64,000 bases of DNA from Burkholderiaceae bacterium (GTDB lineage Bacteria > Pseudomonadota > Gammaproteobacteria > Burkholderiales > Burkholderiaceae_D): assembly GCA_030158675.1 (NCBI GenBank), contig JAOASL010000008.1, positions 19,822 to 83,821 of the forward strand, given 5' to 3'. Position 1 is the stretch's first letter, and each line of letters begins with the position of its first letter. Below the pieces are notes generated by a model. It was not told where the DNA came from, did no database searches, and worked only from the letters and a program-made list of their open reading frames with translations. A program made the position numbers and the translations under genes. Below are positions 1 to 10,462 of this stretch, one piece after another.

Positions 1-280
1 ACGGGAGGTGCGGGCTGATTTCGAGCGACAGTTCAAGACGTTCGAACAGCACGTCCATCGTCATGTCGGTCGGACGGTTGATGATCATCCCCAGCGCGCC
101 GCCAGCGTGATGCTCGCAGATGTAGACCACGGTGCCGCCGAAAATCGGGTCGAGCATCGACGGCATCGCGATCAGGAAATGGTCGGTGAGCTGGAGTTCG
201 GGCGTATTTGCGGAAAAATCAGTTGCCTCCGCGCCGGGCGCGGTAGACGAAGAGGAGGGTGGCTTGCCTTGCTTGGCCAT
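1..280 (-). CDS. yqgE: YqgE/AlgH family protein (N-terminal part, cut by window edge)
   Basis: The reverse strand reads an open frame from an ATG at 280 to the window edge, about 93 residues. After a Ser/Ala-rich leader of about 30 residues comes the family start LTDHFLIAMPSM, then VVYICEH and GALGMIINRP, which are typical of the UPF0301 YqgE/AlgH family. The biochemical role of the family is not settled; AlgH was named for an effect on alginate regulation in Pseudomonas. The N-terminal leader is longer than in many homologues, so the true start could lie further in. The C-terminal half is outside the window. The 87-bp gap to the divergent photolyase gene should hold both promoters. Confidence 0.85.
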   Translation of the reverse strand, partial: MAKQGKPPSSSSTAPGAEATDFSANTPELQLTDHFLIAMPSMLDPIFGGTVVYICEHHAGGALGMIINRPTDMTMDVLFERLELSLEISPHLP

Positions 281-367
281 GGAGACATTTTAGCAGCATT
301 GCACAGGCATTCCGAAGCGCCGCTACACTGCCGGCTTCCCGGATTGCACTACGGCAGGCTAATCATC

Positions 368-1849
368 ATGAAAAAATTCGACCGCGCACTGGTCTGGTTG
401 CGACGCGACCTGCGCCATTTCGATAACGCAGCGCTGCATCATGCGCTGGCTTCCAGCCGGCAGGTGTATTGCGCTTTCATTTTTGACAAGGACATTCTCG
501 ATCCGCTGCTCGCCACCGGCACGCTGGATCGGCGCGTGGCCTTTCTTCATGCGAGCCTGCAGGAGCTGGACGCAGAGCTGCAGGATGCTGGCGGCGGGTT
601 GATCGTCCGCCATGCGCGTGCGACTGACGCGATCCCGCAGCTTGCGCAGGCGCTGGGCGTCGATGCGGTGTTCTGCAACCACGACTACGAGCCGGCCGCG
701 GTGGCACGTGATGGCACGATACAGCAGTCGCTTGCACAGGCCGGGCGAGAATTTTTCAGCTTCAAGGATCAGGTGATTTTCGAGAGAGACGAAGTGCTGT
801 CGCAAGCGGCCAAGGCATTCTCGGTATTCACACCGTACAAGAATGCGTGGCTGAAAAAATTCCAGCTGGCAGCCGGCGACCTCGACAGCAGCCGGCTGCC
901 GTATTTCGATTGTTCGCCGGCCGCCGGGCAGTTCGCCGCGCCTCCCTCTGAAGCCGCGCTACCGACGCTGGCGCAACTGGGGTTCGAAGACTGTGATCTC
1001 GCCGCACTGAATCTGCCGACCGGCATGTCGGGCGGGCAGGCGCTGCTCGACGACTTCCTGCCGCGCATCGCGCGCTACGGCAAGACGCGCGACTATCCGG
1101 CACTGAAGGGACCGTCGTATCTATCGGTGCATCTGCGCTTCGGCACGGTGTCGATACGCGCGCTGGCAAGGTACGCGATGGACGCGATGCGCTCGGGCAA
1201 CGGCGCCGAAGGCGCGCCGATCTGGCTGTCAGAGCTGATCTGGCGCGAGTTTTATTTCATGATCCTGCACCACCATCCGCAAGTCGCGGAAGGCGCGTCG
1301 TTCAAGCCGGACTACGATCGCATCGCATGGGAACAGGGACCGGAGGCCGAGACCGCATTCGCCGCTTGGTGCGAGGGGCGCACCGGCTACCCGCTGGTAG
1401 ATGCGGCGATGCTTCAGCTCAATCGCAGCGGCTACATGCACAACCGGCTGCGCATGGTGACCGCCTGCTTCCTGATCAAGGATCTAGGCATCGACTGGCG
1501 ACGCGGTGAAGCCTATTTCGCGCGCCAGCTGAACGACTTCGATCTGTCCGCCAACAATGGCGGCTGGCAGTGGGCTTCATCGTCAGGCTGCGATGCACAG
1601 CCGTATTTCCGCATCTTCAATCCGGTCACGCAGTCGGAAAAATTTGATCCGGACGGCAGGTTCATCAAGCGCTACCTGCCGCAGCTCGCCAGGCTCGACG
1701 CAAAATATCTGCACGCGCCATGGCTGGCGCCGGAGCTGACACGGCAGATGGCCGGCGTTGAACTCGGTAAAACGTATCCGCATCCTGTCGTCGCACACGA
1801 TGCGGCCCGAAAGCGCACGCTGGAGCGCTATGCGGTGGTGAAAAAATAG
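368..1849 (+). CDS. phrB: Deoxyribodipyrimidine photolyase (class I CPD photolyase/cryptochrome family)
   Basis: The 493-residue product should repair cyclobutane pyrimidine dimers with blue light using FAD plus an antenna cofactor. The N-terminal photolyase domain begins ALVWLRRDLRHFDN. The C-terminal FAD-binding domain shows WREFYFMILHH, TGYPLVDAAM, the MHNRLRM stretch and NNGGWQWAS, all standard class I photolyase blocks, with tryptophans for photoreduction of FAD. Length matches the family (about 470-500). The frame is open upstream to position 8, but that extension runs antisense through yqgE and lacks family similarity; the ATG at 368 starts directly at the conserved N-terminus. It converges with the patatin gene, leaving 23 bp. 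Confidence 0.95.
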   Translation: MKKFDRALVWLRRDLRHFDNAALHHALASSRQVYCAFIFDKDILDPLLATGTLDRRVAFLHASLQELDAELQDAGGGLIVRHARATDAIPQLAQALGVDAVFCNHDYEPAAVARDGTIQQSLAQAGREFFSFKDQVIFERDEVLSQAAKAFSVFTPYKNAWLKKFQLAAGDLDSSRLPYFDCSPAAGQFAAPPSEAALPTLAQLGFEDCDLAALNLPTGMSGGQALLDDFLPRIARYGKTRDYPALKGPSYLSVHLRFGTVSIRALARYAMDAMRSGNGAEGAPIWLSELIWREFYFMILHHHPQVAEGASFKPDYDRIAWEQGPEAETAFAAWCEGRTGYPLVDAAMLQLNRSGYMHNRLRMVTACFLIKDLGIDWRRGEAYFARQLNDFDLSANNGGWQWASSSGCDAQPYFRIFNPVTQSEKFDPDGRFIKRYLPQLARLDAKYLHAPWLAPELTRQMAGVELGKTYPHPVVAHDAARKRTLERYAVVKK

Positions 1850-1872
1850 CGCCGCTGCGTGAGAGCCGTCTG

Positions 1873-3081
1873 TCAGTGTTCGGCGAACCCGCTGACTGCC
1901 CGGCTATGTCGGGTCAGATCGTACTGCGTTGCGCCGCTGTCCTGGCCGGCGCGCTTGAGCCAGTCCGGATGCGCCAGCGTGTCGCGCAAGTCGCGCCGAC
2001 CGGCTTCCCAGCGTTCGAGCACGGAGGCACGCGAAAACTCGTAATCCTTCGACTCGCCCTCGAAAGGCCCCTGCCGGTAGATCAGGTGCACGATGTCGAG
2101 TGGTGCCACGTCGGCGAAATCTTTCAGATAATGCACGGCAGCGAGGCCGCGCAAATTAGCGGGCAAGGCGGCGAGCAGTTCCGCAACGGCGCAGCGGGTA
2201 TTGGTCAGCTCGGCGACCATGTTACTGCTGTAGCGTGTGCGGCTTGAGTACATGATGTCCTTTTGCCGCTTCAGCACATCATCGAAATTACGCGGCACAT
2301 CGCCACGCGCACTGAACAGATCGACCTGAAACACCAGCAAGCTCTGATCGTTGTCGCGCATGTCCAGCACATGGTGCAACGGCGTATTCGACACGATGCC
2401 GCCGTCCCACCAGAGTTCGTCGTCAATTTCGACCGGAGGAAAAGACGGCGGCAGCGCGCCGCTGGCCATCACATGCTCCGGCCCGATGCGGACCTGGGTA
2501 TTGTCGAAATAATGCGAATTCCCGGTGCGCACATGCACCGCACCCAGTGACAAGCGAATACCGCCATCGTTGATCAGGTCGAAATCGATCAGGGACTCGA
2601 GCGTTGATTTCAGTGGCGCCGTGTCGTACAGGCTGAGCGCGCCGACGCTGCCAGGCGGCTGGAACGGCGCTGGCGGAAGGCGCGGCTGAAAGAAACCCGG
2701 AATGCCGACCCACGCGGCGTGCCATGCGCTGAACTGGTTCAGCAGGCCGCGCTGTTCGCCGTTCTCGGTCAACGCGCGCAGCCAGGGCATCAGTGAGGTC
2801 GGGTCAGTGAATTGCGGCGTCCCCGACGAGATCCGGTGCCAGAAATCGGTCAGCCGCTCGATCCGTTTGGCCGGCGGGTTGCCTGCGATGATCGCGGCAT
2901 TGACCGCGCCGATCGACACGCCGACCACCCAGTCGGGCTCGCATTCGCTGGCCGCGAGTTCCTCGAACGCGCCCGCCTGATAGGCACCGAGCGCGCCACC
3001 GCCCTGCAGCACTAGCGCGATCCGGTCATGCGCGCGCCGAAGCGCGGTGTTTTTCCGGTTGGCTTTCCATTCAACTTTCAT
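1873..3081 (-). CDS. Patatin-like phospholipase
   Basis: A 402-residue serine hydrolase of the patatin family, expected to hydrolyse acyl chains of phospholipids or other lipids. The oxyanion-hole loop LVLQGGGALGAYQAG is near residue 25, the nucleophile elbow GVSIG places the catalytic serine near residue 56, and the catalytic Asp is in WWDGGIVSNTPL near residue 225. The C-terminal third resembles the DUF3734 extension found in many proteobacterial patatins. No signal peptide is obvious, so it is probably cytoplasmic or peripherally membrane-bound. The ATG at 3081 is preceded by a good GGAGG site. Its substrate cannot be told from sequence. Confidence 0.88.
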   Translation of the reverse strand: MKVEWKANRKNTALRRAHDRIALVLQGGGALGAYQAGAFEELAASECEPDWVVGVSIGAVNAAIIAGNPPAKRIERLTDFWHRISSGTPQFTDPTSLMPWLRALTENGEQRGLLNQFSAWHAAWVGIPGFFQPRLPPAPFQPPGSVGALSLYDTAPLKSTLESLIDFDLINDGGIRLSLGAVHVRTGNSHYFDNTQVRIGPEHVMASGALPPSFPPVEIDDELWWDGGIVSNTPLHHVLDMRDNDQSLLVFQVDLFSARGDVPRNFDDVLKRQKDIMYSSRTRYSSNMVAELTNTRCAVAELLAALPANLRGLAAVHYLKDFADVAPLDIVHLIYRQGPFEGESKDYEFSRASVLERWEAGRRDLRDTLAHPDWLKRAGQDSGATQYDLTRHSRAVSGFAEH

Positions 3082-3150
3082 CTCGCCTCCGCTCTGTGGA
3101 AAAAATTTTTGAAACAGGCGGCCGATGTCACGCAGGTACGCGCTGCCCGA

Positions 3151-6100
3151 TCAGGCAGCCAGCGGCGCCTCAGTGCGCAAGTCCGCCAGCAGCGCCAGCA
3201 ACACCTCTTCATCGAAGGGCTTGCCCAGATAAGCGAGTACCCCGAGCTGTTGCGCCCGTTCGCGATGCCGATCGGCGATGCGCGATGTGATCATGACGAC
3301 GGGCAGTCCACAGAGCGCCACATCGGCGCGCAGAGCGGCCAGCAGTTCGAATCCATCCATTCGCGGCATTTCAATGTCGAGCAGCAGCGCGGCAGGCCGG
3401 CGCTCGCCCAGGCGCTCCAGTGCCTCGACACCGTCGCGCGCGAGGACGACTGCATAACCATGGCGTTCGAGCAGGCGCTGGCTTGCGCGACGCACGGTCA
3501 GCGAGTCGTCGACCACCAGCACCAGCGGCCGTTCCGGCACGGGAGGTTCTGCCGCCACCGGTGTTGCCGGCAGACGGAAAGGGTCGATGATCAGCACGAT
3601 GCCGCCGTCGCCAAGCACCGTCGCCCCGCCAATGCCCGGCACCTGCGCCAGCTGCGGCCCGGCATGTTTGACCATCACGTCGCGCTGACCCGCCACCGCA
3701 TCAAGCCGGAGCGCCAGCAGGCGCTCGCCTTCCTGCACGATCGCGACCGGGAGCCTGGCTGCCTCGTCGTCGCTGACTTTGACGGCGTCGCCCAGTGCCC
3801 GGCCAAGATGCCGCAAGGGTAGCCACTTTCCCCGCCACAGGATCTGCTGGCCGTCAGCATGATGTTCGATCTGGCCCGGCCCCGGCTGCACGATCTGGCG
3901 CACCCGCGCCACCGGCAACGCGACGCGGCGGGTGCCGGCGCTGGCCAGCAGCACCGGCAAGCTGACCAGCGCAAGCGGCAGCGTGATCGTGAAACGACAG
4001 CCTTGCCCCGGTGCGCTGTCGACCTCGATGCGGCCGCCAAGCGCCTGCAGCCCGGCACGTACGGCATCCATGCCAATACCGCGCCCGGACAGCGTGGTGA
4101 CTGTAGCTGCCGTTGAAAATCCGGGAGCGAAGATCAGCGCGGTCAGCGCGGCATCATCGGTCTGCTCATCCATGCCGAGCAGACCGGCAGACAGCGCACG
4201 GCTGCGCATCTGGCCGAGATCAAGGCCCCGGCCGTCATCATGTAGCGACAGCCGTAGTTCGTTGCCGGCCAGTGCTGCCGCTATCGTCACTGTCCCCGCG
4301 CGCGGCTTGCCGAGTGCCACACGCTGTACGGCCGGTTCAATGCCGTGTACGGCAGCGTTGCGTAGCAGATGGCCGAAGGGGCCTATCAGGCGATCCAGCA
4401 GGCTGCGCTCGATCTCGACGTCGCCTCCTGTCAGCACCAGCCCTGCTTCGCGCCCGGCCTCGCGCGCTGCCTGGCGCAACAGATAGCGCAGCCGCGGCTC
4501 GATCGAGCGCAAGGGCTGCGAGCGCATTGACTGCACATCCAGCTGGCACTGGCGCATATCGCGCGCCTGCGCGGACGCAGCCAGAGCCAGCCGCTCAACC
4601 TGTCGCGCCAGCCCGCGCTGCACTCCCGACAGATCGGCGAGGCTTTCGGCCATCATGCGCGTGAGCTCGTGCAATCGGGTGTAGCGGTCGAACTCGAGCG
4701 GATCGAAGCCGGCGTCGTTGCCATGCGATGCACGCGACAGGATGCGCGACTCGGATTCGATCTCGAGCTCGCGCAGTTGCACGCGCAGCCGCGACAGATC
4801 GCCGGATAGCGCAGCGATCGCATGTCGCTGATCCTGCACGACATCGCTGATACACGCATTGCCGACCCATAGTGCAGCAGCAGCATCGGCGACACGCGCG
4901 AGCTGGCCAGCGGCAACTCGCAATTGAGGTGTGGCCGCTGGATTGGCATTGGCCAGCCGAGCGACGGCAGCATTGGCATCTGCAACTGCAGCCTCCGTCA
5001 CGCCCGCATCGCCGGCAGCACCCGCTCCGCTGGACGCGCTGGTTGCCGCGCCAGCGCATTCGTCGTGCAGCAAGGGCGACGCGCCGACAGTCGGCAGCAC
5101 AGGCATGCTTCCCTGCATCCAGCGGTCCATCCGCTCCTGCAGCGCCGGCAAGGCCTGGAGCACAGCAGCAGGAGACTGCTGCGCCAGCGCCGTAACTTCG
5201 GCTTCAGCCTCGTGAAATTCCTCGCCCAGCGCCTGCCGACCTGCCATGCGTGCACCGCCCTTGAGCGTATGCAGGACGCGCAGCAATTGCCTCGGCGGCT
5301 CGCGGCCGTCCGGATGCTGATGCCACGCCAATAACGCCGTCTCGAGTTGTGGCAGCAGATCGGCCGCCTCTTCATCAAAGATCGCCAGCAATTCTCCGGC
5401 AGAGCCGTCATCGGTCGCAGTGGGAGACGGCAGCGCAGGTAATGACGCGATGGACGGCATCAGCGGCTCTGCAGTGAGTGCCGTATCAGGCGCCTGAATG
5501 AGCGCCGCGTCGATGTCGGCCGGAAGCGATGTCAGCGCAGGCACCGACACATCGTCAATTGCTGCGGATGGGTCGTCGTCGCCAGCCTCATCGACCGCTT
5601 CGGCATGCTCACTTTCACTTTGGCATGCGTCCGGTGTTGCGTCAGCGTGGCCGTCGCCCAAGGGCGAGGTCACTTGCAGGCGCGCAATCAGCGCCGTCGG
5701 CGCTGCGCACTGTCCGGCTGTCGCGAAATCGTCGAGCATGCGCTCAAGCGCATACATTGCATCGGCAAGCAGCGCGTCCCCGGGTCGCCAGCCTGCGGCC
5801 ATCAGATAGTTTTCGAGTGCTAGCGCCAGCCCGGCCATCTCCGATTGGCCGACGGTCGCCGAGCAGCCGGCCACCGTGTGTACCGCGCGCAGCGCCACTG
5901 CGCTGGCGTACTCCGCGCAATCGCCAGCGGCCAACGCACGCAGGCTACGCAAATGCTCGGCGACCTCGTCAAGGAAAATCGCATGCAGCCGGCTGCCCAC
6001 CGCCACTGCCTGCGTGAAAGGTCCGGCCGGCATGGTCAGCACCGGCGGGCCATCGGTACGCGTGGGATCGGCCAAGGGCTTCAGCTGCGATGGTGTCAGC

Positions 6101-7659
6101 TGCGACGGAAGCAATGCAATCGATGCCGCCAGCGTCACCCAGGCAGCCGCCGCCGAATGCAGCGCCAATCGCGGGTCGGCGTCAATCGATGCGCCCGCCA
6201 CCAAGGCTTTCAACGCCGCGACGTCATCTCCGTCATCCTGCAGCCCGTACAGCGCCAGTGCGCCGGCCACTTGCGTGAGCACACCGTCTACGGTAGAGAG
6301 TGCCGGATCGGTATCGCCCGACTGCCACGCGGCTTCGAGCACCTGTTCCGCAGCGCTCAGCTCCGTGGCTATCGTGTCGCAGAAGCACGCCAGACGCCGA
6401 CGTGCGCTGCAGGATTGCACCTGTCTGACCAGCGCATTGCGTGCAAACGCAATGTCACCGTCACACGCCAGATCGAGCACCGCAGCCATCGCACCGGCAT
6501 CGGTCGCGCCGTCTGCTGACCACGCATGAAGATCAATGAGCAAGGCCGCCAACAGCTCGCGCTGTGGCGCTTCATACGAGTCTGGCACCTGTACGACAAG
6601 TCGTCGAAGCGCGTCGGCAAGTGCCTGCATATGTGGCGCATGCCCTGCTTCGTTTGCAAGTTCGCACCATATTGCCGGATCGCCGATGCGCTCGGGATCG
6701 CCATCGAGCACTGCAATTTTTTTCGCCACCGCCAAACCGAACGACACACGCGCATCGGGCTGATCCGTTGCGGGAGATTCATCTTCCGGCAGCCCCGCCA
6801 GCTGGATGTCAAGACGGAGTAATCGTGCAACGGCAAGCGCGACCTCAGTCTGCAAGCACGGTGCCGACAGTGCGAACAACGCGTCGCGGGCAAGCGGCTC
6901 AAGTACCGTCATCAGATCGGCACCGTGGCGATGACGCAGCGCCCTGACGGTCGCAGCAAGCAGTTTTTTGTCGGAGACCGCAAGCGAACCCGCTGTCTGT
7001 GCAAGCTCCAGCAGGTAGGCATGCAGGATCAGCCAGCAAAGACCCGCGTCTCTGTGTGACGCCTGTGCTGCCATAGCCGCCAGCACATCGGCGAAGGAAC
7101 GCGTGGCACGGACACGATCGCTGTCATCGTCCGCGCGCAGACAGGCAAGCAAGGCCCGCTCGCCGTCAGCCAGCGGATCCGCGCCCGGCGGTGCCGGCGG
7201 TAATGGCAGCAAGGGCAGCACCGCGCCCTCCGGGAGCTGCAACGACAGCAAGTGCGCCACCGCAGGATCGGTTGCGCCGCCGGGTCGCGCATGCCGCTGC
7301 CAGCAGCGCAGCAAATCTGCTGCAAGCACTTCGCCCCGCTGCATCAGGCGCTCGAACGCCCAGGCGACGACGTGCGCCAGTGCGCGCACGGTATCGACGG
7401 CATTGGTTGTCTCCAGGGACCGCAGCTGCGTGCGCACGTGCGTTACCAGCGCGCGCAATCCGGATTGGCCGGCATGAGCCAGCGCACCCTCAATTTCAGT
7501 CAGTTGTTGCAGGATATCTTCGATGCGCTCGTCGGCCGGTTCATCGAGTACGGGGGTGCGCAACACTTCGATCAACTGCGCCAGCACGGAATCAATCGCC
7601 GCACCCAGCGCAAGCAGCGCCGAGCGCGCTGCGATCATTCTTTCATTGGCAGTTTGCAT
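3151..7659 (-). CDS. pilL: Type IV pilus chemosensory hybrid histidine kinase PilL/ChpA
   Basis: A CheA-type hybrid kinase of about 1500 residues that would phosphorylate PilG/PilH and control twitching motility downstream of PilJ. From the N-terminus there is a long helical region with an Hpt-like block (HTVAG, His near 594), a canonical Hpt domain (HTLKGGARMAG, His near 797), an Ala-rich linker, a CheA HATPase domain (HLLRNAAVHG near 1096, HDDGRG near 1140, GRGIGMD near 1190), a CheW-like domain (about 1225-1360) and a C-terminal receiver (VVDDS, phospho-acceptor in LLLDIEMP near 1428, conserved Lys in LGKPF). It is the last gene of the pilGHIJL operon, 15 bp after pilJ. A GTG at 7668 is an alternative start. 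It has fewer recognisable Hpt modules than Pseudomonas ChpA. Confidence 0.93.
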   Translation of the reverse strand: MQTANERMIAARSALLALGAAIDSVLAQLIEVLRTPVLDEPADERIEDILQQLTEIEGALAHAGQSGLRALVTHVRTQLRSLETTNAVDTVRALAHVVAWAFERLMQRGEVLAADLLRCWQRHARPGGATDPAVAHLLSLQLPEGAVLPLLPLPPAPPGADPLADGERALLACLRADDDSDRVRATRSFADVLAAMAAQASHRDAGLCWLILHAYLLELAQTAGSLAVSDKKLLAATVRALRHRHGADLMTVLEPLARDALFALSAPCLQTEVALAVARLLRLDIQLAGLPEDESPATDQPDARVSFGLAVAKKIAVLDGDPERIGDPAIWCELANEAGHAPHMQALADALRRLVVQVPDSYEAPQRELLAALLIDLHAWSADGATDAGAMAAVLDLACDGDIAFARNALVRQVQSCSARRRLACFCDTIATELSAAEQVLEAAWQSGDTDPALSTVDGVLTQVAGALALYGLQDDGDDVAALKALVAGASIDADPRLALHSAAAAWVTLAASIALLPSQLTPSQLKPLADPTRTDGPPVLTMPAGPFTQAVAVGSRLHAIFLDEVAEHLRSLRALAAGDCAEYASAVALRAVHTVAGCSATVGQSEMAGLALALENYLMAAGWRPGDALLADAMYALERMLDDFATAGQCAAPTALIARLQVTSPLGDGHADATPDACQSESEHAEAVDEAGDDDPSAAIDDVSVPALTSLPADIDAALIQAPDTALTAEPLMPSIASLPALPSPTATDDGSAGELLAIFDEEAADLLPQLETALLAWHQHPDGREPPRQLLRVLHTLKGGARMAGRQALGEEFHEAEAEVTALAQQSPAAVLQALPALQERMDRWMQGSMPVLPTVGASPLLHDECAGAATSASSGAGAAGDAGVTEAAVADANAAVARLANANPAATPQLRVAAGQLARVADAAAALWVGNACISDVVQDQRHAIAALSGDLSRLRVQLRELEIESESRILSRASHGNDAGFDPLEFDRYTRLHELTRMMAESLADLSGVQRGLARQVERLALAASAQARDMRQCQLDVQSMRSQPLRSIEPRLRYLLRQAAREAGREAGLVLTGGDVEIERSLLDRLIGPFGHLLRNAAVHGIEPAVQRVALGKPRAGTVTIAAALAGNELRLSLHDDGRGLDLGQMRSRALSAGLLGMDEQTDDAALTALIFAPGFSTAATVTTLSGRGIGMDAVRAGLQALGGRIEVDSAPGQGCRFTITLPLALVSLPVLLASAGTRRVALPVARVRQIVQPGPGQIEHHADGQQILWRGKWLPLRHLGRALGDAVKVSDDEAARLPVAIVQEGERLLALRLDAVAGQRDVMVKHAGPQLAQVPGIGGATVLGDGGIVLIIDPFRLPATPVAAEPPVPERPLVLVVDDSLTVRRASQRLLERHGYAVVLARDGVEALERLGERRPAALLLDIEMPRMDGFELLAALRADVALCGLPVVMITSRIADRHRERAQQLGVLAYLGKPFDEEVLLALLADLRTEAPLAA

Positions 7660-7674
7660 GGGCCGCACCGGCCG

Positions 7675-9864
7675 TCAGCGTTCGATGCGGAAACGATCGA
7701 TCGCACCCGCCAGATCGATCGCCAGCGCTGCCAGTTCCTGCACGGAAGCGGCCGTCATCTGCGTCCCCTGCCGCGTGTGTTCCGTGACGGTCAGGATGCT
7801 GTCGATGTTATGCGCGACATGATCGGCCAACGCGGTCTGTTCGCCAGCGGCAGTGAAAATTCCCCGGATCAGGTCGGCCAGGTGCTGCGAAATCCGGCGT
7901 ATCTCTGCCAGCGCAGCGCCGGCGCTGTCGGTGCGGCGTGCACCGTCGACCACGCGTTGAGTCGAACGCTCCATCGCGGCCACGGCCTCTTGCGCGTCGA
8001 CCTGCACGGTCTTTACCAGTTGTGCGATCTGGCGCGCGGCGTCGCCACAGCGTTCGGCCAGGCGCTGCACCTCTTCGGCCACCACGGCGAAGCCACGCCC
8101 GGCCTCGCCGGCCGAGGCCGCCTGGATCGCCGCATTCAGCGCGAGCACATGGGTCTGCTCGGTGATGCCGGCAATCAGGTCGATGATGTCGCCGATCTCC
8201 AGTGAAGAGTCGCCCAGCCGCTTGATGCGCTTGGCGCTTTCCTGCACCTGCTCGCGCAGCTGCCGCATACTGGCAATGGCTTCCTGAACCGCTGCCTCGC
8301 CCTGTTCGGCGGCATGCACCGAAGCCTGCGCGACATCGGCCGACTCGCTGGCCGCGCGCGACACTTGATGGATCTGCTCCGTCATCCGCAGCACGGCGTC
8401 ACCGGTCTGCTGGATTTCGTCTGACTGGCGCGCCGTCAGCGCCAGCAAATCGTCCGAGATATTGCGTGCACTGGCGCAGGACGCGCTGACGTGCTGCGCG
8501 GTGCCGCGCACCTTGTCGAGCAACCGGCGCAATTCTTCCAGCGTGAAATTGACCGAATCAGCGATTGCGCCGGTGAGGTCTTCGGAAACGGTTGCCTGTA
8601 CCGTCAGGTCACCTTCGGCGACGGCCTGCAGCTCATTCATCAGCCGCAGGATGGCGGCCTGGTTCTGCTGGTTCAGCCGGCGCGCCTCTTCCTCATCGGC
8701 CAGCGCCTGCTGGCGCTGTTGTTCCGCTTTTATGCGCGCGCGCTCGGCCGCCGCCGTGCGCTGCCACCCGTGGCGCAAATGCAGCACCGCCCACAGCAGC
8801 GCCAGCAGCAGCGCCAGCGTGGCCAGTGCCGCCAGACCCCAGCGCATCCAGCCGCCGCTTTCGCCGGCCCGACTGACCTGCTGCAACCCGAGCAGGCTTT
8901 CCCGTAGCGCCTCGTTGTCATCGAAGATGCGACGCTCAGCTTCCTTGGCGGCGATGAACTGTTTCAGATTGCCGAGTATGCCGGACAGCTCACGCTGATA
9001 ACGTGCGAAGGCGGCCTGCAGCTCGGTCAGGCGCGCCCGTGCATCGGCGTTAGAAATAGGTGGTAGCCGCAATATCGCGCTGCCGCTAATGAAGCCGTTC
9101 ATGATGTCCTGGAAGGTGCTGGCGTCACGCCCGAGCAGAAAGGCGGTGTCCTGATTGATGCCATCCGGCGTAAGGAATTCGTTGGCGCTTTTCCCCAGCC
9201 GCTGCGTCAGCATCACCAGCTGGCCCGCCGCCGCCACTTCGCGCGGCGATGCGCCGTTGTGTGCCAACAGCGTGGCTACCTGCTCCGCCAGCTCAAGCAG
9301 CACCGGATTGAGCGTATTCAGTGTCTTCAGCGTGCCGCGAAAACCAGTTAACTGTTTCTCGAGCGAGAGTATCTGCGCTGCCGACTGATCGGACTGCCGC
9401 CATGCACGCCGGATTTGCTCCACCCTGCGCAGTAACGCGTCATCGGCCACCGGCAACGTGCGGCCAGCCCATTCGCCGCCACCGACGAGCACGCCAAGCG
9501 CCCGATTGATTTCGGTGCGGCTTTGCTCAAGCTGCCGGAAGGCGTCGCGATTGCCCTGGATCGCATTGGGCGCCGCCTTGCCTAGCCGCTGCGAATGCAT
9601 CACGAGTTCGCCTGCCATCTGCGTCTTCAGTGCAGCCGTCACCGTGGTGTCCGCATACAGCCATGCCAGCACGGCCAGCGACAGCAGGGACAGCGCGAGC
9701 GCAGACTGCAAGATGCGCAGCGCCATCAGCAGCGACCAGCGCCCCGGCGCCACGGTGATATGCAGGCGCAACCGCTCTTTCCATACCGACCGCAAGCGCT
9801 GCAGCCATTCGAAACGTGACGGGTCGGACACGGCCATCAGTTCATGGCGCTGGTCTGGTTGCAT
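7675..9864 (-). CDS. pilJ: Methyl-accepting chemotaxis protein PilJ of type IV pili
   Basis: A 729-residue membrane chemoreceptor. Transmembrane segment 1 is at about residues 44-70 and segment 2 at about 338-362. The region between them carries two copies of the PilJ-type sensing module, seen as HSQRLGKAA and [14 protein letters not shown]-like stretch follows ([12 protein letters not shown]), then the cytoplasmic signalling domain with its hairpin tip at about 560-600 ([32 protein letters not shown]). In Pseudomonas this receptor signals through PilI to PilL/ChpA during surface sensing. Here it sits between pilI and pilL. No methyltransferase or methylesterase gene lies in the cluster, so adaptation must be encoded elsewhere or be absent. 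Confidence 0.95.
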   Translation of the reverse strand: MQPDQRHELMAVSDPSRFEWLQRLRSVWKERLRLHITVAPGRWSLLMALRILQSALALSLLSLAVLAWLYADTTVTAALKTQMAGELVMHSQRLGKAAPNAIQGNRDAFRQLEQSRTEINRALGVLVGGGEWAGRTLPVADDALLRRVEQIRRAWRQSDQSAAQILSLEKQLTGFRGTLKTLNTLNPVLLELAEQVATLLAHNGASPREVAAAGQLVMLTQRLGKSANEFLTPDGINQDTAFLLGRDASTFQDIMNGFISGSAILRLPPISNADARARLTELQAAFARYQRELSGILGNLKQFIAAKEAERRIFDDNEALRESLLGLQQVSRAGESGGWMRWGLAALATLALLLALLWAVLHLRHGWQRTAAAERARIKAEQQRQQALADEEEARRLNQQNQAAILRLMNELQAVAEGDLTVQATVSEDLTGAIADSVNFTLEELRRLLDKVRGTAQHVSASCASARNISDDLLALTARQSDEIQQTGDAVLRMTEQIHQVSRAASESADVAQASVHAAEQGEAAVQEAIASMRQLREQVQESAKRIKRLGDSSLEIGDIIDLIAGITEQTHVLALNAAIQAASAGEAGRGFAVVAEEVQRLAERCGDAARQIAQLVKTVQVDAQEAVAAMERSTQRVVDGARRTDSAGAALAEIRRISQHLADLIRGIFTAAGEQTALADHVAHNIDSILTVTEHTRQGTQMTAASVQELAALAIDLAGAIDRFRIER

Positions 9865-9897
9865 GCGAGACTCCGGAAAAGATGAATTGGCCGGACA

Positions 9898-10455
9898 TCA
9901 GCGGCAGCCGATGTCGATGAAAACAGGATCGCGCATCAATGCGTCGATATCGACCCACGCGCGACGAACGCCATCGGCGCCTTCCAGGCTCAGCGGCGAC
10001 CAGTCCGGCAGGTCGTGATCACGGCCTGCCTCACGCATGGCCGTGCGATCGACGATGCCTGTCAGATGAGACAGCCGAATCGCGCAGCGCAGCGGCAACG
10101 CCGGTGACAACACCAGCAGACGATCGGTCGCGCACCATGGCTGCACAGGCGCGCCGGACAAACCATCGAGATCGACGACACCGGCCAGTTCGCCGCGATG
10201 ATTGATCAGCCCGAGATACCAGGGGCGTGTGAAAGGGACGGCGGTCAGCGCGGGCACGGCGATCACCTCGGCAGCACACGCAAGCTCGAACAGCCAGTGC
10301 CGCGTACCAGTCGATGCGGCAATGCAGTCTTGGATCTGGCCACGCACCGTCGCGGCTTGTTGCAGGCGATGCGCGAGCTGCTGCTGAAAATCGCGCAGGC
10401 CGGCATGGCGCGCAGAAACGAAGGCGGTGGCCGAAACGGCCGCGGTCGGATCCAT
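9898..10455 (-). CDS. pilI: CheW-like coupling protein PilI
   Basis: A 185-residue CheW-domain protein that should couple PilJ to the PilL kinase. The domain begins near residue 50 with LFELACAAEVIAVPALTAVP, followed by WYLGLINHRGELAGVVDLDG, the CheW core in which a docking loop lines the kinase interface. The first 45 residues are a helical extension, usual for PilI. It lies 7 bp downstream of pilH and 33 bp upstream of pilJ, in the standard G-H-I-J-L order. Identification rests on domain pattern plus position. Confidence 0.9.
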   Translation of the reverse strand: MDPTAAVSATAFVSARHAGLRDFQQQLAHRLQQAATVRGQIQDCIAASTGTRHWLFELACAAEVIAVPALTAVPFTRPWYLGLINHRGELAGVVDLDGLSGAPVQPWCATDRLLVLSPALPLRCAIRLSHLTGIVDRTAMREAGRDHDLPDWSPLSLEGADGVRRAWVDIDALMRDPVFIDIGCR

Positions 10456-10462
10456 GCGCCGC

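Noticed and set aside
8..367. N-terminal extension of the photolyase frame
   Set aside because: It is antisense to yqgE and the conserved photolyase start is at 368.
3028..3822. 264-residue forward frame
   Set aside because: It is antisense to the pilL receiver and CheW region, with no domain; a GC-rich shadow.
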